Positions 44,015 through 52,489 of a stretch of 64,000 nt of DNA are shown here, one piece after another (positions within the stretch are counted from its first letter, which is position 1; every line of letters begins with the position of its first letter). The position numbers were made by a program, and so were the translations under genes. Under the pieces are notes generated by a model. It was given only the letters and a program-made list of their open reading frames with translations. It had not been told where the DNA came from and did not search any database. This stretch comes from JAMHWF01 sp048500255. Its GTDB lineage: Bacteria; Pseudomonadota; Gammaproteobacteria; Burkholderiales; Burkholderiaceae_C. The stretch spans positions 841,447 through 905,446 of the forward strand of contig JASNYH010000002.1 of the NCBI GenBank assembly GCA_048500255.1, read 5' to 3'.

Positions 44015-45732
44015 GCGGTGCGCTTCCTGCCGCGGGCGGCCGGCGGCTTCGGCGGCGGCGCGTCGGCCCCCGCGCCGGCGAGCATCGCCTGTGCATGCGC
44101 CAGGCTCGGCGCCGACAGTCGCTCGCCGCCGAGCATGCGCGCGATCTCGGCGACGCGCGCCTCGCCGGCGACGGGCTGCACGTCGCTCGTCGTGGCGCCG
44201 CCGCGCGTCGACTTCGACACCACCCAGTGGTGGTCGGCGCAGGCCGCGACCTGCGGCAGGTGCGTGACGGCGAGCACCTGGCGCTCGCCGCCCAGGCGCT
44301 TCATCAGGCGCCCGACGGTCTCGGCGACGGCGCCGCCGACACCGGCGTCGATCTCGTCGAAGATCAACGTCGCCGCCGCACCCGCGTCGCCGCGCCGGCA
44401 CGTCGTCACGGCGACGGCCAGCGCGATGCGCGACAGCTCGCCGCCCGATGCCACCTTGCCCAGCGCGCGCGGCGTCGTGCCGGCGTGACCGGCGACGAGC
44501 AGCTCGACGGACTCGAGCCCATAGGACTGCGGCGCCTCCTGCGGCACGAGCTCGACGTCGAAGCGCCCGCCCGCCATGCCCAGCGCCTGCAGCGCCTGCG
44601 TCACGGCCTCGGCCAGCCGCGGCGCGGCGGCGCGGCGCGCCTTCGAGGCCTGCGCGGCGAGCCCGTCGTAGTCGCGGCGCGCGCGCGCGACCGCCTGCTC
44701 GAGCGCGTCGGCGTCGGCGGCGGCGTCGAGCGCGCGCAGCTCGTCGCGCCAGGCGGCGACGAGCGCCGGCAGCTCGGCCGGCGGGCGCCGGTAGCGGCGC
44801 GCTGCCGCCATCCACGCCGACATGCGTTCGTCGACTTCGCGCAGCCGCTCGGGCTCGACCTCGGCGTGGTGCAGGTAGCCGGCCAGCGTGTGCGCGGCAT
44901 CGGCGAGCTGCGCCTGGGCGCTGCGCAGCACCTCGACCACCGGCGCGAGCGCGGCGTCGTAGCGCGCCACGTCGGCCAGCGCGTCGGCGGCGCGGCCGGC
45001 CAGCGCGTCGGCGTTGACGTCGGCCTCGGAGATGGCGTCGAGCGCGCCGCGCGCGGCGTCGATCAGCGCCTGGGCGTGCGACAGGCGCTGGTGCTCGGCG
45101 TCGAGCTGCTCCCATTCGCCGTCGGCGGGCGCGAGCTTGTCGATCTCGCCGATCTGCCACGCCAGGCGCTCGCGCTCGCGTGCCAGCTCGGCCTGGCGCG
45201 CCAGCGCTGCGTCGCGCGCCTCGACGGTACTGCGCCACGCGGTCCAGGCCGCGGCGATGGCGGGGGCATCGACGCCGGCCTGCGCGTCGAGCAGCGCGCG
45301 CACGGCGGTGGGCCGCGTCAGGCTCTGCCAGGCGTGCTGGCCGTGGATGTCGACCAGCGCGTCGGCCGCTTCGCGCAGCTGTGCAATCGTCGCCGCGCTG
45401 CCGTTGACCCAGGCGCGGCTGCGGCCCTGCGCGTCGACGGTGCGGCGCAGCAGCAGGCGCGTCGGGTCGTCGGCGTCGGGCTCGAAGCCGGCTTCGTCGA
45501 GCCAGGCGGCGAGTGCCGGAGGCGCGTCGAACTCGGCCGTGATCTCGGCGCGCGGCGCGCCCTCGCGCACGATGGCGGCGTCGCCGCGGCTGCCGAGCGC
45601 GAGCTGCAGCGCGTCGACGAGGATCGACTTGCCGGCGCCTGTCTCGCCCGTCAGCACCGAGAAGCCGGCGCCGAACTCGACCTCGAGCGCCGGCACGATG
45701 ACGAAGTCGCGCAGCGCGAGACGCCGAAGCAT
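44011..45732 (-). CDS. recN: DNA repair protein RecN
   Basis: A 573-residue SMC-like ATPase for double-strand break repair. LRRLALRDFVIVPALEVEF leads to Walker A GETGAGKSILVDAL. The central Ala/Arg-rich coiled coil spans about residues 150-370, and the signature/Walker B region SGGELSRIALA and LIFDEIDAGVGG follows. It starts overlapping the nadK stop, so nadK-recN-rapZ form one minus-strand unit. Confidence 0.96.
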   Translation of the reverse strand: MLRRLALRDFVIVPALEVEFGAGFSVLTGETGAGKSILVDALQLALGSRGDAAIVREGAPRAEITAEFDAPPALAAWLDEAGFEPDADDPTRLLLRRTVDAQGRSRAWVNGSAATIAQLREAADALVDIHGQHAWQSLTRPTAVRALLDAQAGVDAPAIAAAWTAWRSTVEARDAALARQAELARERERLAWQIGEIDKLAPADGEWEQLDAEHQRLSHAQALIDAARGALDAISEADVNADALAGRAADALADVARYDAALAPVVEVLRSAQAQLADAAHTLAGYLHHAEVEPERLREVDERMSAWMAAARRYRRPPAELPALVAAWRDELRALDAAADADALEQAVARARRDYDGLAAQASKARRAAAPRLAEAVTQALQALGMAGGRFDVELVPQEAPQSYGLESVELLVAGHAGTTPRALGKVASGGELSRIALAVAVTTCRRGDAGAAATLIFDEIDAGVGGAVAETVGRLMKRLGGERQVLAVTHLPQVAACADHHWVVSKSTRGGATTSDVQPVAGEARVAEIARMLGGERLSAPSLAHAQAMLAGAGADAPPPKPPAARGRKRTA

Positions 45733-46604
45733 CAGACCACGCCCTCGTTCCAGCGCAGCTTGCGGCGCAGCGTTGCGTAATAGCTCCAGCCGCGCGGATG
45801 CAGGAAGCGCACCTGGTGCGCCGAACGGCGCACGCGCACGACGTCGCCATGCTGCAGCTTCGACAGCGCATGCATGTCGAAGTTGACGATGACTTCGTGG
45901 CCGGCGACGACCTCGATACCGATCTCGCCGGTGTCGGGCAGCACGAGCGGGCGGTTCGACAGCGTGTGCGGCGCGATCGGCACCAGCGTCCACGCAGAGA
46001 CGCCCGGGTGCACGATCGGCCCGCCGGCCGACAGCGCGTAGGCGGTGGAGCCGGTCGGCGACGCGATGATCACGCCGTCGGCGCGCAGGTTGGCGACGAA
46101 CTCGTCGCCGACGTCGATCTTCAGCTCGACCATGCTGACGGTCGAGCGGCTGACGACGACGTCGTTCATCGAGATGCCGGCGAAGATGCGCTCGCCGCCG
46201 CGCCGAACCTCGGCCTCGAGCATAGTGCGGTGCTCGATCTCGTAGTCGCCGGCGATCATCGGCGCCAGGGCCTCGCGATAGTCGCCGATCGGCACGTCGG
46301 TGATGAAGCCCAGGCGCCCCTGGTTGATGCCCACCAGCGGCACGTTGTGCGCGGCGAACTGGCGCGCGATGCCGAGCATCGTGCCGTCGCCGCCGACGAC
46401 GACGGCGAAGTCGCAGCGCTGGCCGAGCTCGTCGGCGTCGAAGGCGCTGTACTGCGTGATGCCGGTGTTGCGCGCCGTCTCGATCTCGAGCGAGACCTCG
46501 AGGCCCTGATGCCTCAGGAAATGCGCCACTTCCTCGAGCACCGGGCGGATGCCCGGGGCCTGGAACTTGCCCACGAGCGCGGCATGTCGGAAGCGGCTTG
46601 CCAT
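45732..46604 (-). CDS. nadK: NAD kinase
   Basis: A 290-residue enzyme phosphorylating NAD to NADP. GGDGTMLGIARQ and GINQGRLGFITD near residues 70-105, then ASPTGSTAYALSAGGP, are the family motifs. ATG 46604 is chosen; it is divergent from hrcA with 68 bases between, the typical nadK/hrcA arrangement. Confidence 0.97.
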   Translation of the reverse strand: MASRFRHAALVGKFQAPGIRPVLEEVAHFLRHQGLEVSLEIETARNTGITQYSAFDADELGQRCDFAVVVGGDGTMLGIARQFAAHNVPLVGINQGRLGFITDVPIGDYREALAPMIAGDYEIEHRTMLEAEVRRGGERIFAGISMNDVVVSRSTVSMVELKIDVGDEFVANLRADGVIIASPTGSTAYALSAGGPIVHPGVSAWTLVPIAPHTLSNRPLVLPDTGEIGIEVVAGHEVIVNFDMHALSKLQHGDVVRVRRSAHQVRFLHPRGWSYYATLRRKLRWNEGVV

Positions 46605-46660
46605 GGGCGGGATTACACCACAGCACCCTGCGCGAGAGCGCCGCAGAACAGGCCCGCGCC

Positions 46661-46666
46661 TACAAT
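46661..46666 (+). promoter_or_regulatory. Possible -10 element (TACAAT) before hrcA
   Basis: TACAAT is 6 bases before the hrcA ATG (46673), in the nadK/hrcA divergent gap. A -35 is not convincing, and transcripts from it would be nearly leaderless. No CIRCE inverted repeat is visible in the gap. Confidence 0.3.
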
Positions 46667-46672
46667 GAAACC

Positions 46673-47701
46673 ATGCTGGACGAGCGCGCCAAATCGCTGC
46701 TGAAATCGCTGGTCGAGCGCTACATCGCCGAAGGCCAGCCGGTCGGCTCGCGCACGCTGTCGCGCGCCAGCGGCCTCGAGCTGTCGCCGGCGACGATCCG
46801 CAACGTGATGGCGGATCTCGAAGACCTCGGCCTGATCGCCAGCCCGCACACATCGGCCGGGCGTGTGCCCACCGCCAAGGGCTACCGCATGTTCGTCGAC
46901 ATGATGCTCACGTCGCGCGCGCTCGCCGCGGCCGACGCCGAGGCCGCGCTCGAGAGCGTGCGCAGCCAGCTGCAGCTCGGCGGCCAGCCGCAGCGCGTGA
47001 TCGCCGACGCAGCGCAGCTGCTGTCCAACCTGTCGAGCTTCGTCGGCGTCGTCACGGCGCCGCGCAAGTCGAGCGTGTTCCGCCACATCGAGTTCCTGCG
47101 GCTGGGCGAGAAGCGCATCCTCGTCATCATGGTCGCACCCGACGGCGACGTGCAGAACCGCGTCATCTTCACCGCGCAGGACTATTCGCAGCCGCAACTC
47201 GTCGAGGCGAGCAACTACCTGACGACGCACTACGCGGGCCTCACGATCGAGGCCGTGCGCGAGCGCCTCAAGAGCGAGGTCGACGCGCTGCGCGGCGAGA
47301 TCGCCACGCTGATGCAGGCCGCCGTGCAGGCCGGCACCGAGATGGCCGAAGGGCAGGAGCAGGTCGTCGTCTCGGGCGAGCGCAACCTGCTGGCAGTGCA
47401 GGACTTCTCGGCCGACCTCGGCAGCCTGCGCCGCCTGTTCGACCTGTTCGAGCACAAGACGCAGCTGATGCGCCTGCTCGACGTCTCCAGCCGCGCCGAG
47501 GGCGTGCGCATCTACATCGGCGGCGAAAGCCGAATCGTGCCGTTCGAGGAACTCTCCGTCGTGTCGGCGCCCTACGAAGTCGACGGCCAGGTCGTCGGCA
47601 CCGTCGGCGTGATCGGCCCGACGCGCATGGCCTACGACCGCATGATCCAGATCGTCGACATCACGTCGCGGCTCGTCGGCAACGCGCTGAGCCAGCGCTA
47701 G
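46673..47701 (+). CDS. hrcA: Heat-inducible transcriptional repressor HrcA
   Basis: A 342-residue repressor. The winged-helix N-terminus (LVERYIAEGQPVGSRTLSR, then LSPATIRNVMADLEDLGL) is followed by HTSAGRVPTAKGYR, and the C-terminal half has IYIGGES. In the family it represses groE/dnaK by binding CIRCE, helped by GroEL. No chaperone genes are in the window. Confidence 0.97.
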   Translation: MLDERAKSLLKSLVERYIAEGQPVGSRTLSRASGLELSPATIRNVMADLEDLGLIASPHTSAGRVPTAKGYRMFVDMMLTSRALAAADAEAALESVRSQLQLGGQPQRVIADAAQLLSNLSSFVGVVTAPRKSSVFRHIEFLRLGEKRILVIMVAPDGDVQNRVIFTAQDYSQPQLVEASNYLTTHYAGLTIEAVRERLKSEVDALRGEIATLMQAAVQAGTEMAEGQEQVVVSGERNLLAVQDFSADLGSLRRLFDLFEHKTQLMRLLDVSSRAEGVRIYIGGESRIVPFEELSVVSAPYEVDGQVVGTVGVIGPTRMAYDRMIQIVDITSRLVGNALSQR

Positions 47702-47709
47702 CCGCCGCC

Positions 47710-47715
47710 TACAAT
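47710..47715 (+). promoter_or_regulatory. Possible -10 element (TACAAT) before the tRNA gene
   Basis: TACAAT lies 17 bases before the tRNA 5' end and 8 bases after the hrcA stop, a suitable distance for a stable-RNA promoter. The -35 position would be inside hrcA and is not obvious. Confidence 0.35.
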
Positions 47716-47732
47716 CTCGCGCGTCGCCACCC

Positions 47733-47809
47733 GGGCCGTTAGCTCAGTTGGTCAGAGCAGAGGACTCATAATCCTTTGGTCGCTGGTTCGAGCCCAGCAC
47801 GGCCTACCA
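47733..47809 (+). tRNA. tRNA with CAU anticodon, probably tRNA-Ile2 (TilS substrate) rather than elongator Met
   Basis: A 77-base cloverleaf with encoded CCA. Acceptor GGGCCGT pairs with ACGGCCT (first pair G-T). The anticodon stem GAGGA/TCCTT encloses CTCATAA. C4-G69 and C5-G68 and the arm TTGGTCGCTGGTTCGAGCCCAGC resemble tRNA-Ile2, whose C34 is changed to lysidine by TilS; elongator Met cannot be excluded by eye. Confidence 0.85.
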
Positions 47810-48151
47810 ACCGATCAGTCGTCGAGCCAGACCAGTGTCGGTCGTCGTCTCAGTCACATGGGCTCCTGCTGTCGGTCGGTCGAGTGAGCGCATGCAGTGT
47901 GCCAATTCCGCCGATCTGCTTGAGAACCGGTCTGCCGACATGTCGGGCGGCGTGCGCCGCTACCAGCGGTACGTTTCCGTTGCAGGTTCGAGCCCTGCAC
48001 GGCTTCCACCACGCCGATGCGATCGCGACGCGTGGGTTCCGAATGCGCGGTCTCGTCACGCGAGGAAGCGGTCACCTCGCCAGGCCGTCCACCGAAGACG
48101 CGAATCGCCACGCCGGAAGCCGTCGCCTATGGCCATCGCAGGGGGGCGCCG
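47810..48151. other. 342-base gap with no recognisable gene
   Basis: No open frame here looks coding. The stretch is less G+C-rich than its neighbours and contains one diverged copy of the preceding tRNA's 3' end (listed separately). It separates that tRNA from the 3' end of the minus-strand FRG gene. It may be a scar of an element once integrated at the tRNA. Confidence 0.5.
47981..48010 (+). pseudogene. Partial tRNA 3' end (T-arm and acceptor strand), possible attachment-site remnant
   Basis: A GCAGG stem, TTCGAGC loop and CCTGC stem are followed by ACGGCTTCC, closely matching GGTTCGAGCCCAGCACGGCC of the tRNA 200 bases upstream. I could not find a matching 5' acceptor strand or anticodon arm in front of it, so it is not a whole tRNA. 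Confidence 0.45.
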
Positions 48152-48982
48152 TTACGCGGGCCCGTCGTCCTTCGATCCCGTGTCGCGCGCCCGGAAGTCT
48201 TCCACCAGCCGCTCCCACACCACTTCCAGCTCATAGGCCGCCGCGCGCGCGAGGCCTTCGAGGTCGGGGAACAGCGATGCGTTGGTCACGTTCATCCGGT
48301 ACAGCGTCTGCATCGCCTCGCTGCGCAGGGCTTGCGGCAGCACGTACTTGACGAGCAGCGGCCGCTCGGCGCCGGCGTCGGCGTAGCCGTCGAGCAGCTC
48401 GCCCAGCGGCAGGTCGATGCGGCCGGGCACGACGAACAGGCCCGACTGCGCGACCAGGCGCCGATCCATCACCGACGGTTCGCCGAACCAGACCACCGGC
48501 AGGCGGTTGCCGAGGAAGTAGCGCTCGTAGTTGCCGGCTTCGCGCGGGTCGATGCGGTCGCGCGTGAGGGCGCGGTCGAACGCCGGCGCCGCCGACCACA
48601 GCGCCGGCGTGTTCAGCGCATAGACGGCGGCATCGCCGATCGCGTCCTCGAGCGCGAAGAACGCCGCCACGTAGGGCGACTTGGTGAAGTCGAGCAGCCG
48701 CGTCGGCGCGCCGTGGTGCTGCATCAGCGCGAGCCAGCGCAGGTCGTCGGCGTGCGTCGGCGGATCGGCGACGTAGATGTGTGCCTTGCGCCGGAACACG
48801 CGCAGCGCGCGCAGCTCGCGCAGCGGCCACAGCTCGCGCTCGGGGCTATAGGTCTGCAGCCGCCGCGCCAGCGACGTGACGAGCGGCCACTGGTCCGACA
48901 CCTCGCCGCGGAACGCCCAGCCGGCCTGCACTTCGGTGTGGGCGACGTAGTCCTGCCAGCGCTCGACGCGGATGACTTCCAT
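48152..48982 (-). CDS. FRG domain-containing protein
   Basis: A 276-residue protein. AFRGEVSDQWPL near residue 25, LRVFRRKAHIYV and LALMQHHGAPTRLLDFTKSPYVAAFFAL are the FRG-domain hallmarks, named for the Phe-Arg-Gly. ATG 48982 has GGAG six bases upstream; the frame reaches 49024. The domain's biochemistry is unproven; it is often seen in mobile or defence-associated genes. It ends beside the tRNA gap and is divergent from modA. Confidence 0.85.
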   Translation of the reverse strand: MEVIRVERWQDYVAHTEVQAGWAFRGEVSDQWPLVTSLARRLQTYSPERELWPLRELRALRVFRRKAHIYVADPPTHADDLRWLALMQHHGAPTRLLDFTKSPYVAAFFALEDAIGDAAVYALNTPALWSAAPAFDRALTRDRIDPREAGNYERYFLGNRLPVVWFGEPSVMDRRLVAQSGLFVVPGRIDLPLGELLDGYADAGAERPLLVKYVLPQALRSEAMQTLYRMNVTNASLFPDLEGLARAAAYELEVVWERLVEDFRARDTGSKDDGPA

Positions 48983-49065
48983 CGGCTTCTCCGGCCCGGC
49001 GTGCGCGGACCCGACCCGCAGCATAAGGAACGCCGCGGTCAGGGAGAACGGGTGGGGCGCAGAGC

Positions 49066-49087
49066 GTTGTGTAGCAAACTACACAAC
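49066..49087 (+). promoter_or_regulatory. Probable ModE-type operator of the mod operon
   Basis: A perfect inverted repeat, GTTGTGTAG and CTACACAAC separated by CAAA, lies 44-65 bases before the modA ATG. Its size and symmetry fit the paired half-sites bound by ModE dimers, and modE is the fourth gene of the operon. It may also affect the divergent FRG gene. The half-site differs from the enterobacterial TATATA core, so assignment rests on position and symmetry. Confidence 0.65.
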
Positions 49088-49130
49088 CATAGTAGACTGG
49101 CGCCCGATCGCAACCCGGACCGTCTCTCTC

Positions 49131-49895
49131 ATGTCGATTCGTCCTTTCCGGCGTTCGCTGCGGATGCTGCTGCTGGGGCTGGTCGCCGTGGGCGGCGCGG
49201 CCGGCGCGGCCGAAGTGAGCGTCGCCGTCGCCGCCAACTTCGCGCGCCCGCTCGACGAGATCGCCGCCGGCTTCACGGCGGCGACGGGGCACACGCTGCG
49301 CGTGTCGTCGGGCCCGACGGGCAAGTTCTATTCGCAGATCGTCGCCGGCGCGCCGTTCGATGTGTTGCTCGCGGCCGACGACGCGACGCCGCGCCGGCTC
49401 GTCGCCGAAGGTCACGCCGTCGCCGGCAGCGCTTTCACCTATGCGATCGGCAGGCTCGTGCTGTGGAGCGCGCGGCCCGGCTTCGTCGACGAGCGGGGAG
49501 ACGTGCTCGCGTCGGGCCGATTCGCCCACCTCGCGATCGCCAACCCCAAGGTCGCGCCCTACGGCGCCGCCGCGATGCAGGTGCTGCGCGCGCGCGGGCT
49601 CGAGGCCGCGCTCGCAGCCAGGCTCGTCACCGGCGAGAGCATCGCGCAGGCCTGGCAGTTCGTCGCGACGAGCAATGCCGAACTCGGCTTCGTCGCGCTG
49701 TCGCAGGTGTCGCAGCCCGGCGCGCCGGCCGTCGGCTCGCGCTGGCTGGTGCCGACCGATCTGCACGATCTGATCCGCCAGGACGCCGTGCTGCTGAAGG
49801 CCGGCGGCGGCAACGCCGCCGCCGCGGCGCTGCTGGCCTACCTGAAGAGCGAGCCGGCGCGGCGCGTCGTGCGTGCCTGGGGCTACGGCCCCTGA
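49131..49895 (+). CDS. modA: Molybdate ABC transporter substrate-binding protein ModA
   Basis: A 254-residue periplasmic receptor for molybdate/tungstate. A signal peptide ending GAAGAAEV is followed by VAVAANFARPLDEIAAGF, then SSGPTGKFYSQIVAGAPFDVLLAADD, the oxyanion-binding pattern of ModA. GYGP at the end is typical. It is first of modABCE. Confidence 0.95.
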   Translation: MSIRPFRRSLRMLLLGLVAVGGAAGAAEVSVAVAANFARPLDEIAAGFTAATGHTLRVSSGPTGKFYSQIVAGAPFDVLLAADDATPRRLVAEGHAVAGSAFTYAIGRLVLWSARPGFVDERGDVLASGRFAHLAIANPKVAPYGAAAMQVLRARGLEAALAARLVTGESIAQAWQFVATSNAELGFVALSQVSQPGAPAVGSRWLVPTDLHDLIRQDAVLLKAGGGNAAAAALLAYLKSEPARRVVRAWGYGP

Positions 49896-49908
49896 ACGGG
49901 CCGCGGCG

Positions 49909-50598
49909 ATGGACGCTACCGACTGGACCACGGTGCGCCTGACGGCGCAGCTTGCGGCCGTCACGACGCTGCTGCTGCTCGTCGTCGGTACGCCCGTCGC
50001 CTGGTGGCTGGCGCGCACGCGCTCGGCCGTCAAGCCGCTCGCCGCCTCGCTCGTCGCGATGCCGCTCGTGCTGCCGCCGTCGGTGCTCGGCTTCTACCTG
50101 CTGCTGTTGATGGGGCCGCAGGGGCCGGTCGGCCTGGCGACGCAGGCGTTGGGCCTCGGTCGCCTGCCGTTCACGTTCGCCGGGCTGGTCGTCGCGTCGG
50201 TGCTCTACTCGATGCCCTTCGTCGTGCAGCCGCTGCAGCAGGCCTTCGAGGCGATCGACGAGCGTGCGCTCGAGGCCGCCGCGACGCTGCGCGCCGGGCC
50301 GTGGGACCGCTTCTTCAGCGTCGCGCTGCCGCTGGCTCGCCCGGGGCTGCTGACGGCCAGCGTGCTCGGCTTCGCGCATACGGTCGGCGAGTTCGGCGTC
50401 GTGCTGATGATCGGCGGCAACATTCCGGGGCAGACGCGTGTGCTGTCGGTCGCGATCTACGACCACGTGGAGGCGCTCGAGTTCGCGCAGGCGCACCGGC
50501 TGGCCGGCGGCATGGTGGCCTTCGCGCTCGTCGTGCTGCTCGCGCTGTACCTCGTCAACCGGCGCACGCCGCGCGATGCGGCACCGCCCGCGCCATGA
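49909..50598 (+). CDS. modB: Molybdate ABC transporter permease ModB
   Basis: A 229-residue inner-membrane protein with five or so hydrophobic segments, PLVLPPSVLGFYLL, and the EAA-type loop ERALEAAATLRAGPWDRFF that contacts ModC. ATG 49909 is 13 bases after modA; its stop overlaps the modC start. Confidence 0.95.
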   Translation: MDATDWTTVRLTAQLAAVTTLLLLVVGTPVAWWLARTRSAVKPLAASLVAMPLVLPPSVLGFYLLLLMGPQGPVGLATQALGLGRLPFTFAGLVVASVLYSMPFVVQPLQQAFEAIDERALEAAATLRAGPWDRFFSVALPLARPGLLTASVLGFAHTVGEFGVVLMIGGNIPGQTRVLSVAIYDHVEALEFAQAHRLAGGMVAFALVVLLALYLVNRRTPRDAAPPAP

Positions 50599-51671
50599 TC
50601 GAGGCCCGGCTGCAGCTCGCGCGCGGCGGCTTCGCGCTCGACGTCGACCTCGCGCTGCCGTCGCAGGGCGTGACGGTGCTGTTCGGCCCGTCGGGTTGCG
50701 GCAAGACGACGCTGTTGCGCGCGCTCGCCGGCCTGGAGCGCGCGCGCGGGCGCGTCGCGATCGGCGGCGAGGCGTGGCAGGACGACGCGGCGAACGTCTT
50801 CGTGCCGACGCACCGGCGGCGGATCGGCTACGTGATCCAGGAGGCGGCGCTGTTCCCCCACCTCGACGTGCGCCGCAACCTCGACTACGGCTTGCGCCGC
50901 ATTGCGCGGCACGAGCGCCGCATCGCCCTCGACCGGACGGTCGAGCTGCTCGGAATCGCGCCGCTCATGGGCCGCCGCACGACGACGCTGTCGGGCGGCG
51001 AGCGCCAGCGCGTCGCCATCGCGCGTGCGCTGGCGACGAGTCCGCGCCTGCTGCTGATGGACGAGCCGCTGGCCGCGCTCGACGCGCGGCGCAAGGCCGA
51101 GCTGCTGCCCTATCTCGACCGGTTGCACGCCGAGCTGTCGCTGCCCGTCGTCTACGTCAGCCACGCGATCGACGAAGTGACGCGGCTGGCCGACCAGCTC
51201 GTGCTGCTCGAAGCAGGGCGCGTTCGCGCCGCCGGCCCGCTGGCCGAGATGCTCGCGCGGCTCGACCTGCCGATCGCCCACGGCGACGCCGCCGGCGTCG
51301 TCGTCGATGCCGTCGTCGGCGCGCACGACGCGCCCTGGCGACTCGCGCGGCTCGACATCGACGGCGCCGCGTACAGCCTGTGGGCGCGAGACCTCGGCCA
51401 CGCCGTCGGCAGCCGCGTGCGCGTGCGCGTGCTGGCGCGCGACGTGAGCCTCACGCACGCGCGCCACGCCGACAGCAGCATCGGCAATCAACTGCCGGGC
51501 ACGGTCGAGGACATCGCCGACGACGGCCATCCCGCGCTGGCGCTGGTGCGCGTGCGCGTCGGCCGCGTCGCCGTCGTGTCGCGGCTGACGCGCCGCTCGG
51601 TGCACGCGCTCGGTCTGGCGCCCGGCCGGCCGGTGTGGGCGCAGGTCAAGACCGTGGCGTTGATGGAGTAG
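50595..51671 (+). CDS. modC: Molybdate ABC transporter ATP-binding protein ModC
   Basis: A 358-residue ATPase. Walker A GPSGCGKTT near residue 34, signature LSGGERQR, Walker B LLLMDEPLAALD and the switch His in YVSHAIDE are present. The C-terminal third carries the TOBE/Mop-like domain (IGNQLPGTVEDI). It overlaps modB by ATGA. Confidence 0.95.
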   Translation: MIEARLQLARGGFALDVDLALPSQGVTVLFGPSGCGKTTLLRALAGLERARGRVAIGGEAWQDDAANVFVPTHRRRIGYVIQEAALFPHLDVRRNLDYGLRRIARHERRIALDRTVELLGIAPLMGRRTTTLSGGERQRVAIARALATSPRLLLMDEPLAALDARRKAELLPYLDRLHAELSLPVVYVSHAIDEVTRLADQLVLLEAGRVRAAGPLAEMLARLDLPIAHGDAAGVVVDAVVGAHDAPWRLARLDIDGAAYSLWARDLGHAVGSRVRVRVLARDVSLTHARHADSSIGNQLPGTVEDIADDGHPALALVRVRVGRVAVVSRLTRRSVHALGLAPGRPVWAQVKTVALME

Positions 51672-51675
51672 GGCG

Positions 51676-52467
51676 GTGAACGACGGCTCGCTGCTCGACG
51701 CCGACCTGCGCCTTGCCGGTCGGCTCGATGCGCGCTTCTTCGCGCTGCTCGAGGCCGTCGAAGCCACCGGCTCGATCAATCGCGCCGCGCGCACGGCGGG
51801 GCTGAGCTACAAGGGCGCCTGGCTGCTGCTCGAATCGGCGTGCAACCTGGCCAGCGAGCCGCTGCTCGAAACGGCCACCGGCGGCGCCGGCGGCGGCGGC
51901 ACGCGGCTGACGCCGGCGGCGCGCGATCTGCTCGACGCCTGGCGCGAGCTGCAGGCGCGGCACCACGCCTACCTGCGCGCCGAGGAGGCGCGTCTGGCCA
52001 CCCATCCGGCGTTCGCCGGTCTGTTGAGGAGGATGTCGATGAAGACGACGGCACGCAACCAGTACGCCGGCACGGTGACCTCGCTCGATGTCGGCCCGGT
52101 GTCGGCGCAGGTCACGATCGCGCTGAAGCCGGGCGGCGAGATCACGGCGACGATGACGAGCGTCGCGGCGCAGCGGTTGAAGCTCAAGAAGGGCAAGGAG
52201 GTGCTCGCGCTGATCAAGGCGTCGGCCGTCGTGCTCGTCACCGACTTCGCAGGCTGGCGGCTCTCGGCGCGCAACCAGCTCGCCGGCACGGTGTCGCGCA
52301 TCGACCGCGGCGCCGTGTCGTCGCTCGTCGTCGTCACGATGCCGGGTGGCGCGACGATCAGCGCGACCGTCACGAACGAGGGCGTCGAGGCCACAGGCCT
52401 GAAGGTCGGCGTGCCGGCGACGGCCGTTTTCAAGGCCTACGCCGTGATGGTGGCTGCGCAGCCCTGA
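51676..52467 (+). CDS. modE: Molybdate-responsive regulator ModE (HTH plus two Mop domains)
   Basis: A 263-residue full-length ModE. The LysR-type winged helix (LLEAVEATGSINRAARTAGLSYKGAW, about residues 17-45) is followed by two Mop/TOBE repeats beginning ARNQYAGTVTSLD and ARNQLAGTVSRID, which bind molybdate. GTG 51676 is 5 bases after modC. It likely represses the operon through the palindrome at 49066. Confidence 0.93.
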   Translation: MNDGSLLDADLRLAGRLDARFFALLEAVEATGSINRAARTAGLSYKGAWLLLESACNLASEPLLETATGGAGGGGTRLTPAARDLLDAWRELQARHHAYLRAEEARLATHPAFAGLLRRMSMKTTARNQYAGTVTSLDVGPVSAQVTIALKPGGEITATMTSVAAQRLKLKKGKEVLALIKASAVVLVTDFAGWRLSARNQLAGTVSRIDRGAVSSLVVVTMPGGATISATVTNEGVEATGLKVGVPATAVFKAYAVMVAAQP

Positions 52468-52489
52468 CGGCGGCTCGAGGAGAACCCGG

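Noticed and set aside
46605..46672. A CIRCE element expected near hrcA
   Set aside because: No TTAGCACTC/GAGTGCTAA inverted repeat is present in the nadK-hrcA gap; CIRCE normally precedes chaperone genes, which are outside the window.
47835..48236. Several open frames of 69-133 codons after the CAU tRNA
   Set aside because: They overlap the tRNA-end copy or the FRG gene, lack ribosome sites and give no protein-like translation.
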